Below are positions 15,101 to 25,044 of a DNA stretch of 64,000 nucleotides, piece by piece; position 1 is the first letter of the stretch, and each line of letters begins with the position of its first letter. Source of the stretch: Streptomyces sp. NRRL B-3428 (GTDB taxonomy: Bacteria; Actinomycetota; Actinomycetes; Streptomycetales; Streptomycetaceae); the NCBI GenBank assembly GCA_000721375.1, contig JOGW01000006.1, forward strand, positions 124,001 to 188,000, written 5' to 3'. Both the position numbers and the translations under genes were made by a program. Under the pieces are notes generated by a model. It was not told the DNA's origin. It did not search any database and saw only the letters and a program-made list of their open reading frames with translations.

Positions 15101-15445
15101 CTACCCCTTGAGCAGGTCGCGTAGCGCGGCCGCGGTCTTCGTCGCGTCGTACCCCTCGGGCACGCCCTTGATCAGGATGATGTCCCCGTCGAGATGCCGC
15201 TTCCGCAGCGGCGCGATCTCCTGATACGCGGCCGAGTCCCACCAGGCGCGCGCCTCGTCCAGCCCCGGGAACCCGATCATGACGACATCCTCCTCCCAGC
15301 TCCCTTCGAGCACCTCGTGCGGTGTGACATGGACGAGGAAGCGCCCGCCGTACGGCTCGAAGGTCGCGGGAATGCGCTCGATGTACTCGGCGACCTCCGG
15401 GTGCAGCTCGCCCTTGCGCAGTCGGGCTATGACGTAGGCGGACAT
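15101..15445 (-). CDS. DUF1330 domain protein
   Basis: 114 residues, dimeric ferredoxin-like (YVIARLRKGELHPEVAEYIERI, then GGRFLVHVTPHEVLEGSWEE, FPGLDEARAWWDSAAYQEI). Family role unknown; often a single small cytoplasmic protein. A 7-bp-arm palindrome at 15519-15535 lies 74 bp upstream. Confidence 0.87.
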   Translation of the reverse strand: MSAYVIARLRKGELHPEVAEYIERIPATFEPYGGRFLVHVTPHEVLEGSWEEDVVMIGFPGLDEARAWWDSAAYQEIAPLRKRHLDGDIILIKGVPEGYDATKTAAALRDLLKG

Positions 15446-15518
15446 GGTGACCTCCGGTTCGCAGCGGCTCGTTGCCTTCGTTGTGCCTCGATGGTGGCAG
15501 CGGCGGTACGGGGGGTCG

Positions 15519-15535
15519 ATTACCCGGCGGGTAAT
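15519..15535. promoter_or_regulatory. Palindrome upstream of the DUF1330 gene
   Basis: ATTACCC (15519-15525) and GGGTAAT (15529-15535) are perfect arms around GGC. It is AT-richer than its setting and lies where the minus-strand promoter of the DUF1330 gene should be. The regulator is not identified. Confidence 0.5.
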
Positions 15536-15589
15536 AGGGCTGCTCGGTTCCTCGGCAACAAGACCCGGGGGACTCTCCCGAAGCTCACG

Positions 15590-16213
15590 TCACGAAGTGC
15601 CGCGCCAGCCCTGTACGAGGCCGGCGACATGGGCGGGCGCGTCGGCCGGATCGAGCGGGGCGTGCCCGACGAGCAGGCGGTACCAGAACGGTCCGAAGAC
15701 CTGGTCGACCGCGAGGTCCGCATCGGTGCCCACAGGCAGTTCACCGCGCTCGATCCCTCGCTTCACCAGCCCGCCGAGTGCGAGACGCCGGCTCTCCACC
15801 CACTCGCGGAACGGCACCTCGAAGTCCGGGTCGAGCTGCGCCTCCGCCATCAGGCCGCGAAGCGCCTTGACCCGCAGGGGGTGTTCACCCACCCGGTAGA
15901 GCTCCGTGACGAATGCCGTGAGGTCACCGGTGAGGCTGCCGGTGTCCGGCGCGGGCATGCGCTGCTCGACGGTCTCGCGGTAGGCGTCCATGACGAGGGT
16001 CGGCTTGGACTTCCACCAGCGGTAGATCGTGCTCTTCGCGACGTTCGCCCGCTTGGCGACGCCCTCGATGGTCACGCCCCGATAGCCGACCTCCTCAAGG
16101 AGCGCCACGGCTGCGGTGAGCACAGCGGCGTGTGCGTCCTGGCTGCGCACCCGGCCGCCGGTACGGGGGGAAGGGCGCTCACCGGGCTCTTTCTGAGAGG
16201 GCACGACGGTCAC
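15590..16213 (-). CDS. TetR/AcrR-family regulator
   Basis: 207 residues. Residues ~25-75 are the DNA-binding domain (AAVALLEEVGYRGVTIEGVA, then NVAKSTIYRWWKSK). The C-terminal part fits the AcrR-like TetR_C_11 dimer domain. It is divergent from the hydrolase at 16292 and the two share a 78-bp region containing a perfect palindrome, so it most likely represses both itself and the hydrolase. Confidence 0.92.
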   Translation of the reverse strand: MTVVPSQKEPGERPSPRTGGRVRSQDAHAAVLTAAVALLEEVGYRGVTIEGVAKRANVAKSTIYRWWKSKPTLVMDAYRETVEQRMPAPDTGSLTGDLTAFVTELYRVGEHPLRVKALRGLMAEAQLDPDFEVPFREWVESRRLALGGLVKRGIERGELPVGTDADLAVDQVFGPFWYRLLVGHAPLDPADAPAHVAGLVQGWRGTS

Positions 16214-16233
16214 GGTAGCAGCGTGGTAGCTTC

Positions 16234-16261
16234 AATCGAAACGCGACGCAGCGTTTCGATT
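16234..16261. promoter_or_regulatory. Perfect 11-bp-arm operator between TetR and hydrolase genes
   Basis: AATCGAAACGC (16234-16244) and GCGTTTCGATT (16251-16261) flank GACGCA. It is 20 nt from the TetR start and 30 nt from the hydrolase start, covering the divergent promoters. It fits a TetR-type dimer-of-dimers site. Confidence 0.8.
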
Positions 16262-16291
16262 AATGGGTTCGCTGATGATCAGGGGAGAGTC

Positions 16292-16870
16292 ATGAGCACG
16301 ATCGTCGTCTCACACGGTTACGGCATGAGCAGCACCGACCACTGGTACCCGTATCTGCGCTCCGAGCTGGGCGCGGCGGGCCATGAGGTACACGTCCCCC
16401 AACTGCCGGACGCCCAGGCTCCGCAGGCCGAGGCCTGGCTCAAGAGCCTGTCCGCCGAGACCTCCTCCGCGGCGCCCGCCGACACCGTCCTGGTCGGGCA
16501 CAGCCTCGGCGGGGTCAACATCCTGCGCCTGCTCCAGGCACACGACACCGAGACCGAGGGCGCGTTCGCCGGTGTGGTCCTGGTCGCCTCGATGGCGGGC
16601 GAGGTCGGCTACGACGCCCTCGCCGGCTTCTTCGAGCCGGACTTCGACTGGCCCCGAATCCGCCGCGCCGCCCGGTCGTTCCGCATCCTGCACGCGGCCG
16701 ACGACCCGGTCTCCGGGGAGGCCACCCCCTGGCACATCATGAAGTTCGTGACCGAACTGGGCGCCACAGCCACGGTCACCGCCGAAGGCGGCCACTTCCC
16801 GAGCACCGACGGCACACAGCTGCAGCTGCCCGAAGCGGTCCGGCTGGTGAACGACACCCTGCGCGGCTGA
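16292..16870 (+). CDS. RBBP9/YdeN-family alpha/beta hydrolase
   Basis: 192 residues. Nucleophile elbow GHSLGG near residue 70, Asp in HAADDPVSG near 147 and His in EGGHFPS near 170 complete a Ser-Asp-His triad. The opening VVSHGYGMSSTDHWYPYL is typical of the family. Cytoplasmic serine hydrolase; substrate unknown. AGGGGAGAG lies just upstream of ATG 16292. Likely controlled by the divergent TetR. Confidence 0.9.
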   Translation: MSTIVVSHGYGMSSTDHWYPYLRSELGAAGHEVHVPQLPDAQAPQAEAWLKSLSAETSSAAPADTVLVGHSLGGVNILRLLQAHDTETEGAFAGVVLVASMAGEVGYDALAGFFEPDFDWPRIRRAARSFRILHAADDPVSGEATPWHIMKFVTELGATATVTAEGGHFPSTDGTQLQLPEAVRLVNDTLRG

Positions 16871-16927
16871 CCCCGGCCAGTGCGGTCGCCGTACATCGCT
16901 GCCGCACTTCGCCGCCGTACGGGCAAC

Positions 16928-16964
16928 GCAAGAGGCCCCCGGATGATCTCCGGGGGCCTCTTGC
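16928..16964. terminator. Bidirectional terminator between hydrolase and tRNA-Arg
   Basis: A perfect 16-bp stem (GCAAGAGGCCCCCGGA and its complement) with a 5-nt loop. It serves the hydrolase on the plus strand and the tRNA gene on the minus strand. Confidence 0.9.
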
Positions 16965-16969
16965 CTATG

Positions 16970-17042
16970 TGCACTCGGCAGGATTCGAACCTGCAACCTT
17001 CTGATCCGTAGTCAGATGCTCTATCCGTTAAGCTACGAGTGC
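16970..17042 (-). tRNA. tRNA-Arg (anticodon ACG)
   Basis: The acceptor stem pairs GCACTCG with CGAGTGC, the D-arm is standard, the anticodon loop CTACGGA sits on a TCTGA/TCAGA stem, and the T-loop is TTCGAAT on a GCAGG/CCTGC stem. Discriminator A; CCA is not encoded. The ACG anticodon is read as ICG after editing and decodes CGN codons. Confidence 0.97.
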
Positions 17043-17193
17043 TTGTTCTGCTGTCCCGCTTCGGTGCTTTCACCCCGCTCGCGGCGACAGGAAGAACATT
17101 ACATGACTGCCGCCGCCATGTGAAATCCGTTAGCCGCACCCCTTGTGAGCTGCGAAAACGTTGAGATCCGTACATGCGGACGACCTCGTGCGA

Positions 17194-17241
17194 AACGACT
17201 CAGGGAGCCCTCGTCGTAGGACGTGGACTCCCTGAGTCGTT
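17194..17241 (-). terminator. Hairpin downstream of tRNA-Ser(GCT)
   Basis: AACGACTCAGGGAG (17194-17207) and its exact complement (17228-17241) flank a 20-nt loop, 4 nt beyond the tRNA 3' end. Probable terminator of the tRNA-Ser transcript. Confidence 0.7.
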
Positions 17242-17245
17242 ACTG

Positions 17246-17336
17246 CGGAGGCGGAGGGATTTGAACCCTCGATGGGATTGAAGTCCCAAACCGCATTAGC
17301 AGTGCGGCGCCATAGACCGGACTAGGCGACGCCTCC
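17246..17336 (-). tRNA. tRNA-Ser (anticodon GCT)
   Basis: 91 nt with the long variable arm of serine tRNAs. Acceptor GGAGGCG/CGCCTCC, anticodon loop CTGCTAA on CCGCA/TGCGG, T-arm GAGGG-TTCAAAT-CCCTC, discriminator G. Decodes AGC/AGU. Confidence 0.97.
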
Positions 17337-17534
17337 AGCACACCGGCGCGAGCGCGTGGTGCGTTGCAGATGATGACACAGCCGAGCGGGCTGTCACCAA
17401 TCGACCCCCACGGTACTAGGCGCGTGGGCGGCAGGGCAAAGCATTCCGCGGCGGGGCACTGCGGGGAAGCGGGCGCGCAACGTCCGGGGCGCGAGCGCGT
17501 TGAACAGTGTGTCCGTCCCACCCCTGGAGTCCCC

Positions 17535-18008
17535 ATGCTGTTGCGCCGTATCGCCGTTTCCCTCGCCGCGTCGCTCGCGGCGGTGGCCGTCGTGCCCGCG
17601 GTCGCCCAGGCCGATGAGCCGCCGGCCCATGCGCTGCCCGAGCCGCAGCCCGATGTGCTGACCATCACGTCCGGGGCCGGACCGATGACGCCGTACGAGA
17701 CCTTCGAGCTGAGCTGCGCCGCGGACGGGAGCGGCGGCGGGGGACATCCGCAGGCCGACGAGGCGTGCGCGCGGCTCGACGCGATGGCGGGGGAAGGGCG
17801 CGAACCCTTCGCGCCCGTGCCCGCCGACATGCTCTGCACCATGCAGTACGGAGGTCCGGAGACCGCACACATCACCGGGACCTGGCGCGGACAGCCGGTC
17901 GACGCCAGTTTCGACCGCAGCAACGGGTGCGAGATCGGGCGGTGGAACCAGCTGGTGCCCGTACTGCCCGCGGCCTCGCCCGACTCCGGTGGTCCGCGCG
18001 TCTGGTGA
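17535..18008 (+). CDS. Secreted subtilisin-inhibitor-like (SSI family) protein
   Basis: 157 residues with a Sec signal peptide (MLLRRIAVSLAASLAAVAVV, cleavage probably after AQA). The mature part has the SSI pattern: Cys pair 1 in LSCAADG and DEACARLD, Cys pair 2 in LCTMQY and NGCEIGRWN, plus HITGTWRGQPVDASF. By alignment with SSI the reactive-site bond would be Met-Gln in CTM-QY, so P1 is Met as in the type inhibitor. It should inhibit extracellular serine proteases. The C-terminal ~12 residues extend past the usual end. ATG 17535 follows a GGAG. Confidence 0.85.
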   Translation: MLLRRIAVSLAASLAAVAVVPAVAQADEPPAHALPEPQPDVLTITSGAGPMTPYETFELSCAADGSGGGGHPQADEACARLDAMAGEGREPFAPVPADMLCTMQYGGPETAHITGTWRGQPVDASFDRSNGCEIGRWNQLVPVLPAASPDSGGPRVW

Positions 18009-18086
18009 GCGGATCCCGACGAACGGCTCCCACTGAGTGGCTCCCACCGAGCGGATCCCACCGAGTGGCCCCCACTGACCGGCTCC
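18007..18086. repeat. 14-bp minisatellite starting at the SSI stop codon
   Basis: About 5.7 tandem copies of a 14-bp unit (consensus GAGYGGMTCCCACY) run from inside the TGA of the inhibitor gene. Copies differ at 1-3 sites. The unit is not a multiple of three and there is no spacer pattern. Confidence 0.9.
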
Positions 18087-18277
18087 GGCGGGCCTCAGCG
18101 GCGAGCGTCCGCGCGTTCGTGACCAGGCGCGCACACCTCCTTCCTGGGATCTCCCTCTCATCCGGCGTCCCGACCGCAACCCGTGCCCGTAGACTCCCTG
18201 AAGTGACATGCCACGGGGCAGGGGGCAAGCCGGCCCGGGTGGCGCGCAAGGTGCGGTAACAGGGAGGACCCGTCGTC

Positions 18278-21200
18278 GTGAGCAGCAGGCCATCCCGAGG
18301 CGCTGCTCGCCTCGCAGCCATACTCGACGCCCTGCCCGACGCGCTGTTGCTCGTCAACGCCAACGGCACGGTGGTCAACGCCAACACCATCGCGCTCGAT
18401 ACGTTCGAGGCGCCGGGTACGGCTCTTGTGGGGCGGGGGCTGCTCGACCTCCTGCCCGAATTCGACTCGCGGCTGATCCCGGGTTCGATGCGGCGGCCCG
18501 ATACGGCCGACGAGCGCGGGCGGACCAAGCCGACGCGGATGACCGCGCGCAGGACCGACGGCAGTGAACTGCCCGTCGAGGTGACCAGCGCCGGTCTGGA
18601 CGGACGCGAGGCGTACGACAGCCAAGGTGCGTGGGGCGGCGAGCTGTTGATGCTCGTCGTACGGGATCTTTCGGGCACCGTCGACACCGAGGCCGAGCTC
18701 GCACGGCAGCAGCGGCAGACCGAGATGATCCTGCGGGCCGCGGCCGAGGGCGTGGTCGGTACGGACACGGAGGGGCGGGTCGTCCTCGTCAATCCGGCCG
18801 CCGCGCAGATCCTCGGGTACCGGGCGAGCGACCTGGGCGGCAAGGAGCTGCACGCGCTGGTGCAGCACTCGCGCCCGGACGGTGAGCCCTTCCCGTACGA
18901 GGAGAGCCCGCTCGCCGACACCCTGCGCTCCGGCCGCAAGCACCGTGTGCGCGGGCAGGTTCTGTGGGCCAAGGACGGCAAGCAGGTCGCGGTCGATCTG
19001 ACCACCGCTCCCGTACGCGACGGGGATCAGCTGGTCGGCGCGGTGCTCGCGTTCACCGACCGGCGGCCCTACGACGCCCTTGAGGCGAGGCTCGCCGCGC
19101 AGGAGACCGAAGCGCGGGAGAAGTACGAGGCTCTGGAGCGCAGCGAAGGCGAGCGCTACGCGGCGCTCGAAGCGCGGGAGGGCGAGCGCTACGCGGAGCT
19201 GGAGTCGCGGGAGCGCGAGCGGTACGCCGAGCTGCAGGAACGGGAAGCCGCGCGCTACGACGAGCTCGCCGAGCGCGAGCGGGGGCGCTACGAGGAACTG
19301 GCCGCGCGCCGTGCGCAGCTGCTCGCGGTGCTCGGTGAGTCGTTGCGCGGGCCGCTCGACCATCTGCGCGGGGAACTCGGCACTCTCGCCGCCGATCCGG
19401 CGGGCCAGCTCTGGCCCGAGGCCAACCAGATCCTGCACCACCTGGCCGCCGGCTATACGCGGATGACGACGCTCGTCGACAACGTCCTGAACTACCAACT
19501 GCTCGACGATGGTTCGCACTCGCTGCACAAGGTCCCCGCGCTGCTCGACCGCGTCGTGACCGCCGGTGTCGAGGGCGCTGTCGAGCTGATCGGGCCCGGG
19601 CGGGCGCAGTTCGCGGTGCACGCGCCGCCGATCGAGGCCGAGGTGGACGCCGGGCGGCTCGCCACGGCGCTCGCGCATCTGATCGCGGATGTGGCGGGGA
19701 TCGACTCGACCGGTAATGCGCGCGCCGCCGATCCGGCGGCCGGATACGTCGACTCCACGATCGTGGTCGCGGCGGCGCAGCGCGGTGAAGTCGTACGCAT
19801 CGAGGTGCGCGGTCCGTTCCCGGGCGGCGATCCGGTGCACGCTCCGCTGGTGGCGGGGATCGTAAGGGCGCACGGCGGTGTGCTGCAGACGCACGAGGTG
19901 CCCGGGATGGGCGGTAGCGCGTTCGTACTCGAAGTGCCGATCGGGTCGGGTGCGGGGACCGTCGAGGCGGCGCCCGCGGGGAGCGAACTGGCGCTGCCCG
20001 AGCAGGCTTCCGCGCCCGTCGAGCCTTCGTCCGACGAGCAGTCGGCGGGTGGGCGGCGGCGCGCACGGCGGTCGTCCGTGGATTCCTTCCTGGACAACGG
20101 GCTTGGACACGCCGGGTCTACCGGTCACGCAGGACATACAGGGCATACGGGGCCTGCGGACACCGGCACGCCCGCGGAGAACTCACCCGCGCCGACCGGA
20201 CGGCGGCGCCGTCGGGGTGTCGCGACGGCCGAGGCCGAGCGGGTGCCCGCGCAGAACACCGCCGATTCGGACGGCGCCGGAATCTCCGTGTCCGGCGGCG
20301 GGAGCGGTACGGGGCGTCGGCGCCGTAAGGGCGCGGAAGGCGCTGCGGCCGAGGCCGCGCAGGGCACTACCGCTCAGGGCACTGCCGCGCAGGCCACGAC
20401 TACTCAAGGCACGGTCGCTCAAGGTGCGGTCGCTCAAGGCGCCGTGGTGACAGCGGCCGAGCATGCCGCCGGAGCGCCGGCGGGGGCGCCGGGGCTCGGT
20501 GCGGCGGTGCCGCCGCAGGGCATGCCCGCGGCCGAACCCATGGCCGAGCTGGTGGCGCCCACGGGGCGCAGGGCACGGCGGGAGGCGGGGACTGTTGCCG
20601 CACTGCCGCCGGCCGGGACGACAGCGGCCTCATCCGAAACCGGGACCGGAACCGGAGCCGAGACCGGAGCCACAGCCGGGACCGCAGCCGAAAGCGATGC
20701 CGACGGGGCGCAGCCGACGGGCCGGCGGCGCAGGGCGCTTGCCGCGGCCGCCGAGCGGGCCGCCGCGGAGGAGTCGGGCTCGGGCCGTACCGCCTTCGCG
20801 CTGCCGCCCGCCGAGGCGGACCGCGCTCCGGGGGCGACGGGCGAGGCGACCGTGCTCGACGAGGCCGGCTCTCCGGCCGTGCACCCGCACGACAACGTCG
20901 GCGCACAGTCCCACGACGGTGTGCACGCGGGCGGCCCGGCCGCGCCGGGCATCCCCTCCGTACACACTCCGCCGCAGCCCCACCCGGCCGAGGCCCCGAG
21001 CGGGCGGCGGCGGGCGCGGCCCGCTGAGGCGGAGGAGCTGCCGGAGCCCGGTGCCGTGGCGGATGCCTCGCAGGCCTCCGTACAGGAAGAGGTTTCCGCG
21101 GACGCCCCCGCGCAGGACGCTCAGGACTCGGAGGCCGCACCGCAGGCCCCCACCGCGGCGACCACCGGGACCGCGCGCCCCGCGCAGCCCTTGCCCGCCG

Positions 21201-22483
21201 AGGCGACGGCGGACAGCAACTCCTCGCAGGGGCGCGGGTTCAGTGTGCGCACGCTCGGGCAAGGGGTGCCGTTCGCGCAGCACTTCGCCGAGCAGCAGCG
21301 CCAGCCCGGGCTGCCGCCCCTGCCGTCCGCGCGTGGTGGGCAGAGTCTGGGCGGCCAGTCGCCGGCCGGGTCCGGGCGGCGGCGCAAGCTGGGGACACCG
21401 CCGGATCCTCGGCGGTCGGAGGAGTCCACAGGGTCCGCCGGATCCGCCGGGTCCACGGCACCTTCGGATGCCACGGAGGCCGCGCAGACCCCACCGACCC
21501 CACAGACCGCGCAGACCTCGCAGGCCCCTCAGCCCTCCGCGAAGCCTGAGGCCGCCGCGCCCGGCACCTCCCCCGCCGTATCGCAGCCGTTGCCGCCCCT
21601 GCAGCCGGACCGTACGCAGGGTCAGGGCCGTTCGTACGCGATCGGCGCGCCCGACGAGGGCGCCGAGGGGCCGCAGGCGCTCGACGGTCCGGGCGGAGCG
21701 GTCGAGGTGGCGAACCGGCCCCAACCGCGGCCGATGGACGACGAGTTGCCCCCCGAGCCGCTGGACAATCCGCGTCGGCTGCTCGTGTGGCCCGCACCCG
21801 ATGTCTCCACGCAGCAGGCGCTGAGCGACCGCGGCTACCGGCCCGTGATCGTGCACTCCCGTGAGGAGGTCGACGCGCAGATCGCGGCGTTCCCCGCCGC
21901 GCTGTTCGTGGACCCGCTGACCGGGCCGATCACCCGGACCGCGCTGCAGGCCCTGCGGCAGGCGGCGGTGGCGGCCGAGGTGCCGGTCATGGTGACGGCC
22001 GGGCTCGGGCAGGCCTCGCGCGAGGCGGCGTACGGCGCCGATCCCGCCGTACTCCTCAAGGCACTCGCCCCGCGGGACAGCGAGCAGCATCCGCCGCGGG
22101 TGCTGCTCATCGAGGAGCACGAGGAGATCGCGCTCGCGCTCACCGCTTCCCTCGAGCGGCGCGGGATGCAGGTGGCGCGGGCCGCTTCGGACGCCGACGC
22201 GGTGACGCTCGCGACGCAGATGCGGCCGAACCTGGTGGTGATGGACCTGATGCAGGTACGTCGCCGGCGGGCCGGGATCGTGGACTGGCTGCGGGCGAAC
22301 GGGCAGCTCAACCGGACCCCGCTCGTCGTCTACACGGCAGCCGTCGACCAGCCGGATCTGCCGAAGCTGGCCTCCGGGGAGACGGTGCTCTTCCTGGCGG
22401 AGCGCTCGACGAGTGTCGAGGTGCAGACGCGGATCGTGGATCTCCTTGCGAAGATCGGCACCAACGGCGTCGGCACCAACTAG
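18278..22483 (+). CDS. Large PAS / kinase-like / receiver-like protein with long basic-repeat linker
   Basis: 1401 residues, cytoplasmic. Two PAS domains (~10-130 and ~145-262), a charged helical stretch (~267-350) of about six 9-11-residue units such as EREAARYDEL, a HisKA/HATPase-like region (~350-557), a disordered Ala/Gly/Pro region (~558-1160) with seven GRRRR-like motifs, and two receiver-like folds at the end (~1165-1265 and ~1273-1395). The HisKA box reads GESLRGPL with no His, the N-box lacks its Asn, and no DxGxG is seen, so kinase activity is doubtful. The last receiver keeps Asp in VVMDLMQV but lacks the Lys. GTG 18278 has AGGGAGGA upstream. Possible scaffold or sensor hub; partners unknown. 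Confidence 0.8.
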   Translation: MSSRPSRGAARLAAILDALPDALLLVNANGTVVNANTIALDTFEAPGTALVGRGLLDLLPEFDSRLIPGSMRRPDTADERGRTKPTRMTARRTDGSELPVEVTSAGLDGREAYDSQGAWGGELLMLVVRDLSGTVDTEAELARQQRQTEMILRAAAEGVVGTDTEGRVVLVNPAAAQILGYRASDLGGKELHALVQHSRPDGEPFPYEESPLADTLRSGRKHRVRGQVLWAKDGKQVAVDLTTAPVRDGDQLVGAVLAFTDRRPYDALEARLAAQETEAREKYEALERSEGERYAALEAREGERYAELESRERERYAELQEREAARYDELAERERGRYEELAARRAQLLAVLGESLRGPLDHLRGELGTLAADPAGQLWPEANQILHHLAAGYTRMTTLVDNVLNYQLLDDGSHSLHKVPALLDRVVTAGVEGAVELIGPGRAQFAVHAPPIEAEVDAGRLATALAHLIADVAGIDSTGNARAADPAAGYVDSTIVVAAAQRGEVVRIEVRGPFPGGDPVHAPLVAGIVRAHGGVLQTHEVPGMGGSAFVLEVPIGSGAGTVEAAPAGSELALPEQASAPVEPSSDEQSAGGRRRARRSSVDSFLDNGLGHAGSTGHAGHTGHTGPADTGTPAENSPAPTGRRRRRGVATAEAERVPAQNTADSDGAGISVSGGGSGTGRRRRKGAEGAAAEAAQGTTAQGTAAQATTTQGTVAQGAVAQGAVVTAAEHAAGAPAGAPGLGAAVPPQGMPAAEPMAELVAPTGRRARREAGTVAALPPAGTTAASSETGTGTGAETGATAGTAAESDADGAQPTGRRRRALAAAAERAAAEESGSGRTAFALPPAEADRAPGATGEATVLDEAGSPAVHPHDNVGAQSHDGVHAGGPAAPGIPSVHTPPQPHPAEAPSGRRRARPAEAEELPEPGAVADASQASVQEEVSADAPAQDAQDSEAAPQAPTAATTGTARPAQPLPAEATADSNSSQGRGFSVRTLGQGVPFAQHFAEQQRQPGLPPLPSARGGQSLGGQSPAGSGRRRKLGTPPDPRRSEESTGSAGSAGSTAPSDATEAAQTPPTPQTAQTSQAPQPSAKPEAAAPGTSPAVSQPLPPLQPDRTQGQGRSYAIGAPDEGAEGPQALDGPGGAVEVANRPQPRPMDDELPPEPLDNPRRLLVWPAPDVSTQQALSDRGYRPVIVHSREEVDAQIAAFPAALFVDPLTGPITRTALQALRQAAVAAEVPVMVTAGLGQASREAAYGADPAVLLKALAPRDSEQHPPRVLLIEEHEEIALALTASLERRGMQVARAASDADAVTLATQMRPNLVVMDLMQVRRRRAGIVDWLRANGQLNRTPLVVYTAAVDQPDLPKLASGETVLFLAERSTSVEVQTRIVDLLAKIGTNGVGTN

Positions 22484-22491
22484 CTTCCGCG

Positions 22492-22538
22492 GTACGGCGA
22501 AGGGGCGGGCTCACGCGGAGCCCGCCCCTTCGCCGTAC
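22492..22538. terminator. Bidirectional terminator between the PAS protein and acyl-CoA ligase
   Basis: A perfect 21-bp stem (22492-22512 with 22518-22538) with loop ACGCG lies between convergent genes, 9 nt from each stop. Confidence 0.92.
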
Positions 22539-22546
22539 GGAAATAC

Positions 22547-24199
<1,653 letters not shown>

Positions 24200-24345
24200 G
24201 GCGTCCTCCCGGTGGGCGCTACGGAGCAGTAGGGATGCGCCGATTCTCACCGCATACCTGCTGGTATGTCACTAGCCAGCCGGATGATCGATCAGGTCAG
24301 GAGGGGTTTCGCAGGTTTCGGGTCAGCGTACGGGAGCGCTTTTGA

Positions 24346-25044
24346 TCAGCGGACAGGGGTCAGTTCCGGGTCCTCGCGGAGCTTGCCGAGCGCGCGGGAG
24401 ACGGCGCTCTTGACCGTGCCGATCGAGACACCGAGCACCTCGGCGGTCTGCGCCTCGCTGAGGTCCTCGTAGTACCTGAGGACGACCATCGCGCGCTGGC
24501 GGTCGGGGAGTTTCATGATCGCGCGCCACATCGCGTCCTTGAGCGCCTGCTGCTCGGCGGGGTCGGAGACGGGGACCGGCTCGGGCTCGGGCAGCTCGTC
24601 GCAGGCGAACTCGTCGACCTTGCGCTTGCGCCACTGCGACGTGCGCGTGTTGAGCAGGGCGCGGCGTACGTAGCCGTCGAGGGCGCGGTGGTCCTCGATG
24701 CGCTCCCAGGCGACGTACGTCTTGGTCAGCGCGGTCTGCAGCAGGTCCTCGGCGTCCGAGGGGTTCGACGTCAGGGAGCGCGCGGTGCGCAGCAGGACCG
24801 GCTGACGTGCCTGCACGTAGGAGGCGAAGCTCGGGTACGTGAGGTGCCCGGCCTGGCGCACCGGGAGGGCCGTGGTCGTATGCGGGGGGTGGGCTGCGGT
24901 CACGTGCGCCGGGAGGGCTGCGTTCGAGTGCGCCGGGAGGGCTGCGACATGCGTCCGTGTGGCCGCTCGGGCCGGCTTCTTGGGTGCCTTCACGGCCCCC
25001 AGTCCGGCGGGCTTCGATGCGCTGGTGCACACGGGTGTGGTCAT
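24346..25044 (-). CDS. SigE-family ECF RNA polymerase sigma factor with long N-terminal extension
   Basis: 232 residues. Region 2 (FASYVQARQPVLLRTARSL, DAEDLLQTALTKTYVAWERI) and region 4 (LPDRQRAMVVLRYYEDLSE, AEVLGVSIGTVKSAVSRAL) are intact. The first ~68 residues are a Pro/Ala/His extension with AALPAH/AAHPPH repeats absent from most members. No anti-sigma gene adjoins it, so control may be post-translational or by transcription. Confidence 0.9.
   Translation of the reverse strand: MTTPVCTSASKPAGLGAVKAPKKPARAATRTHVAALPAHSNAALPAHVTAAHPPHTTTALPVRQAGHLTYPSFASYVQARQPVLLRTARSLTSNPSDAEDLLQTALTKTYVAWERIEDHRALDGYVRRALLNTRTSQWRKRKVDEFACDELPEPEPVPVSDPAEQQALKDAMWRAIMKLPDRQRAMVVLRYYEDLSEAQTAEVLGVSIGTVKSAVSRALGKLREDPELTPVR

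Noticed and set aside
2..17000. Secondary-metabolite cluster suggested by exporters, TetR genes, an ABM protein and a hydrolase
   Set aside because: No synthase, cyclase, tailoring set or pathway regulator; the genes belong to separate small units.
18007..18086. CRISPR-like array
   Set aside because: The 14-bp units are contiguous with no spacers, and there are no cas genes.
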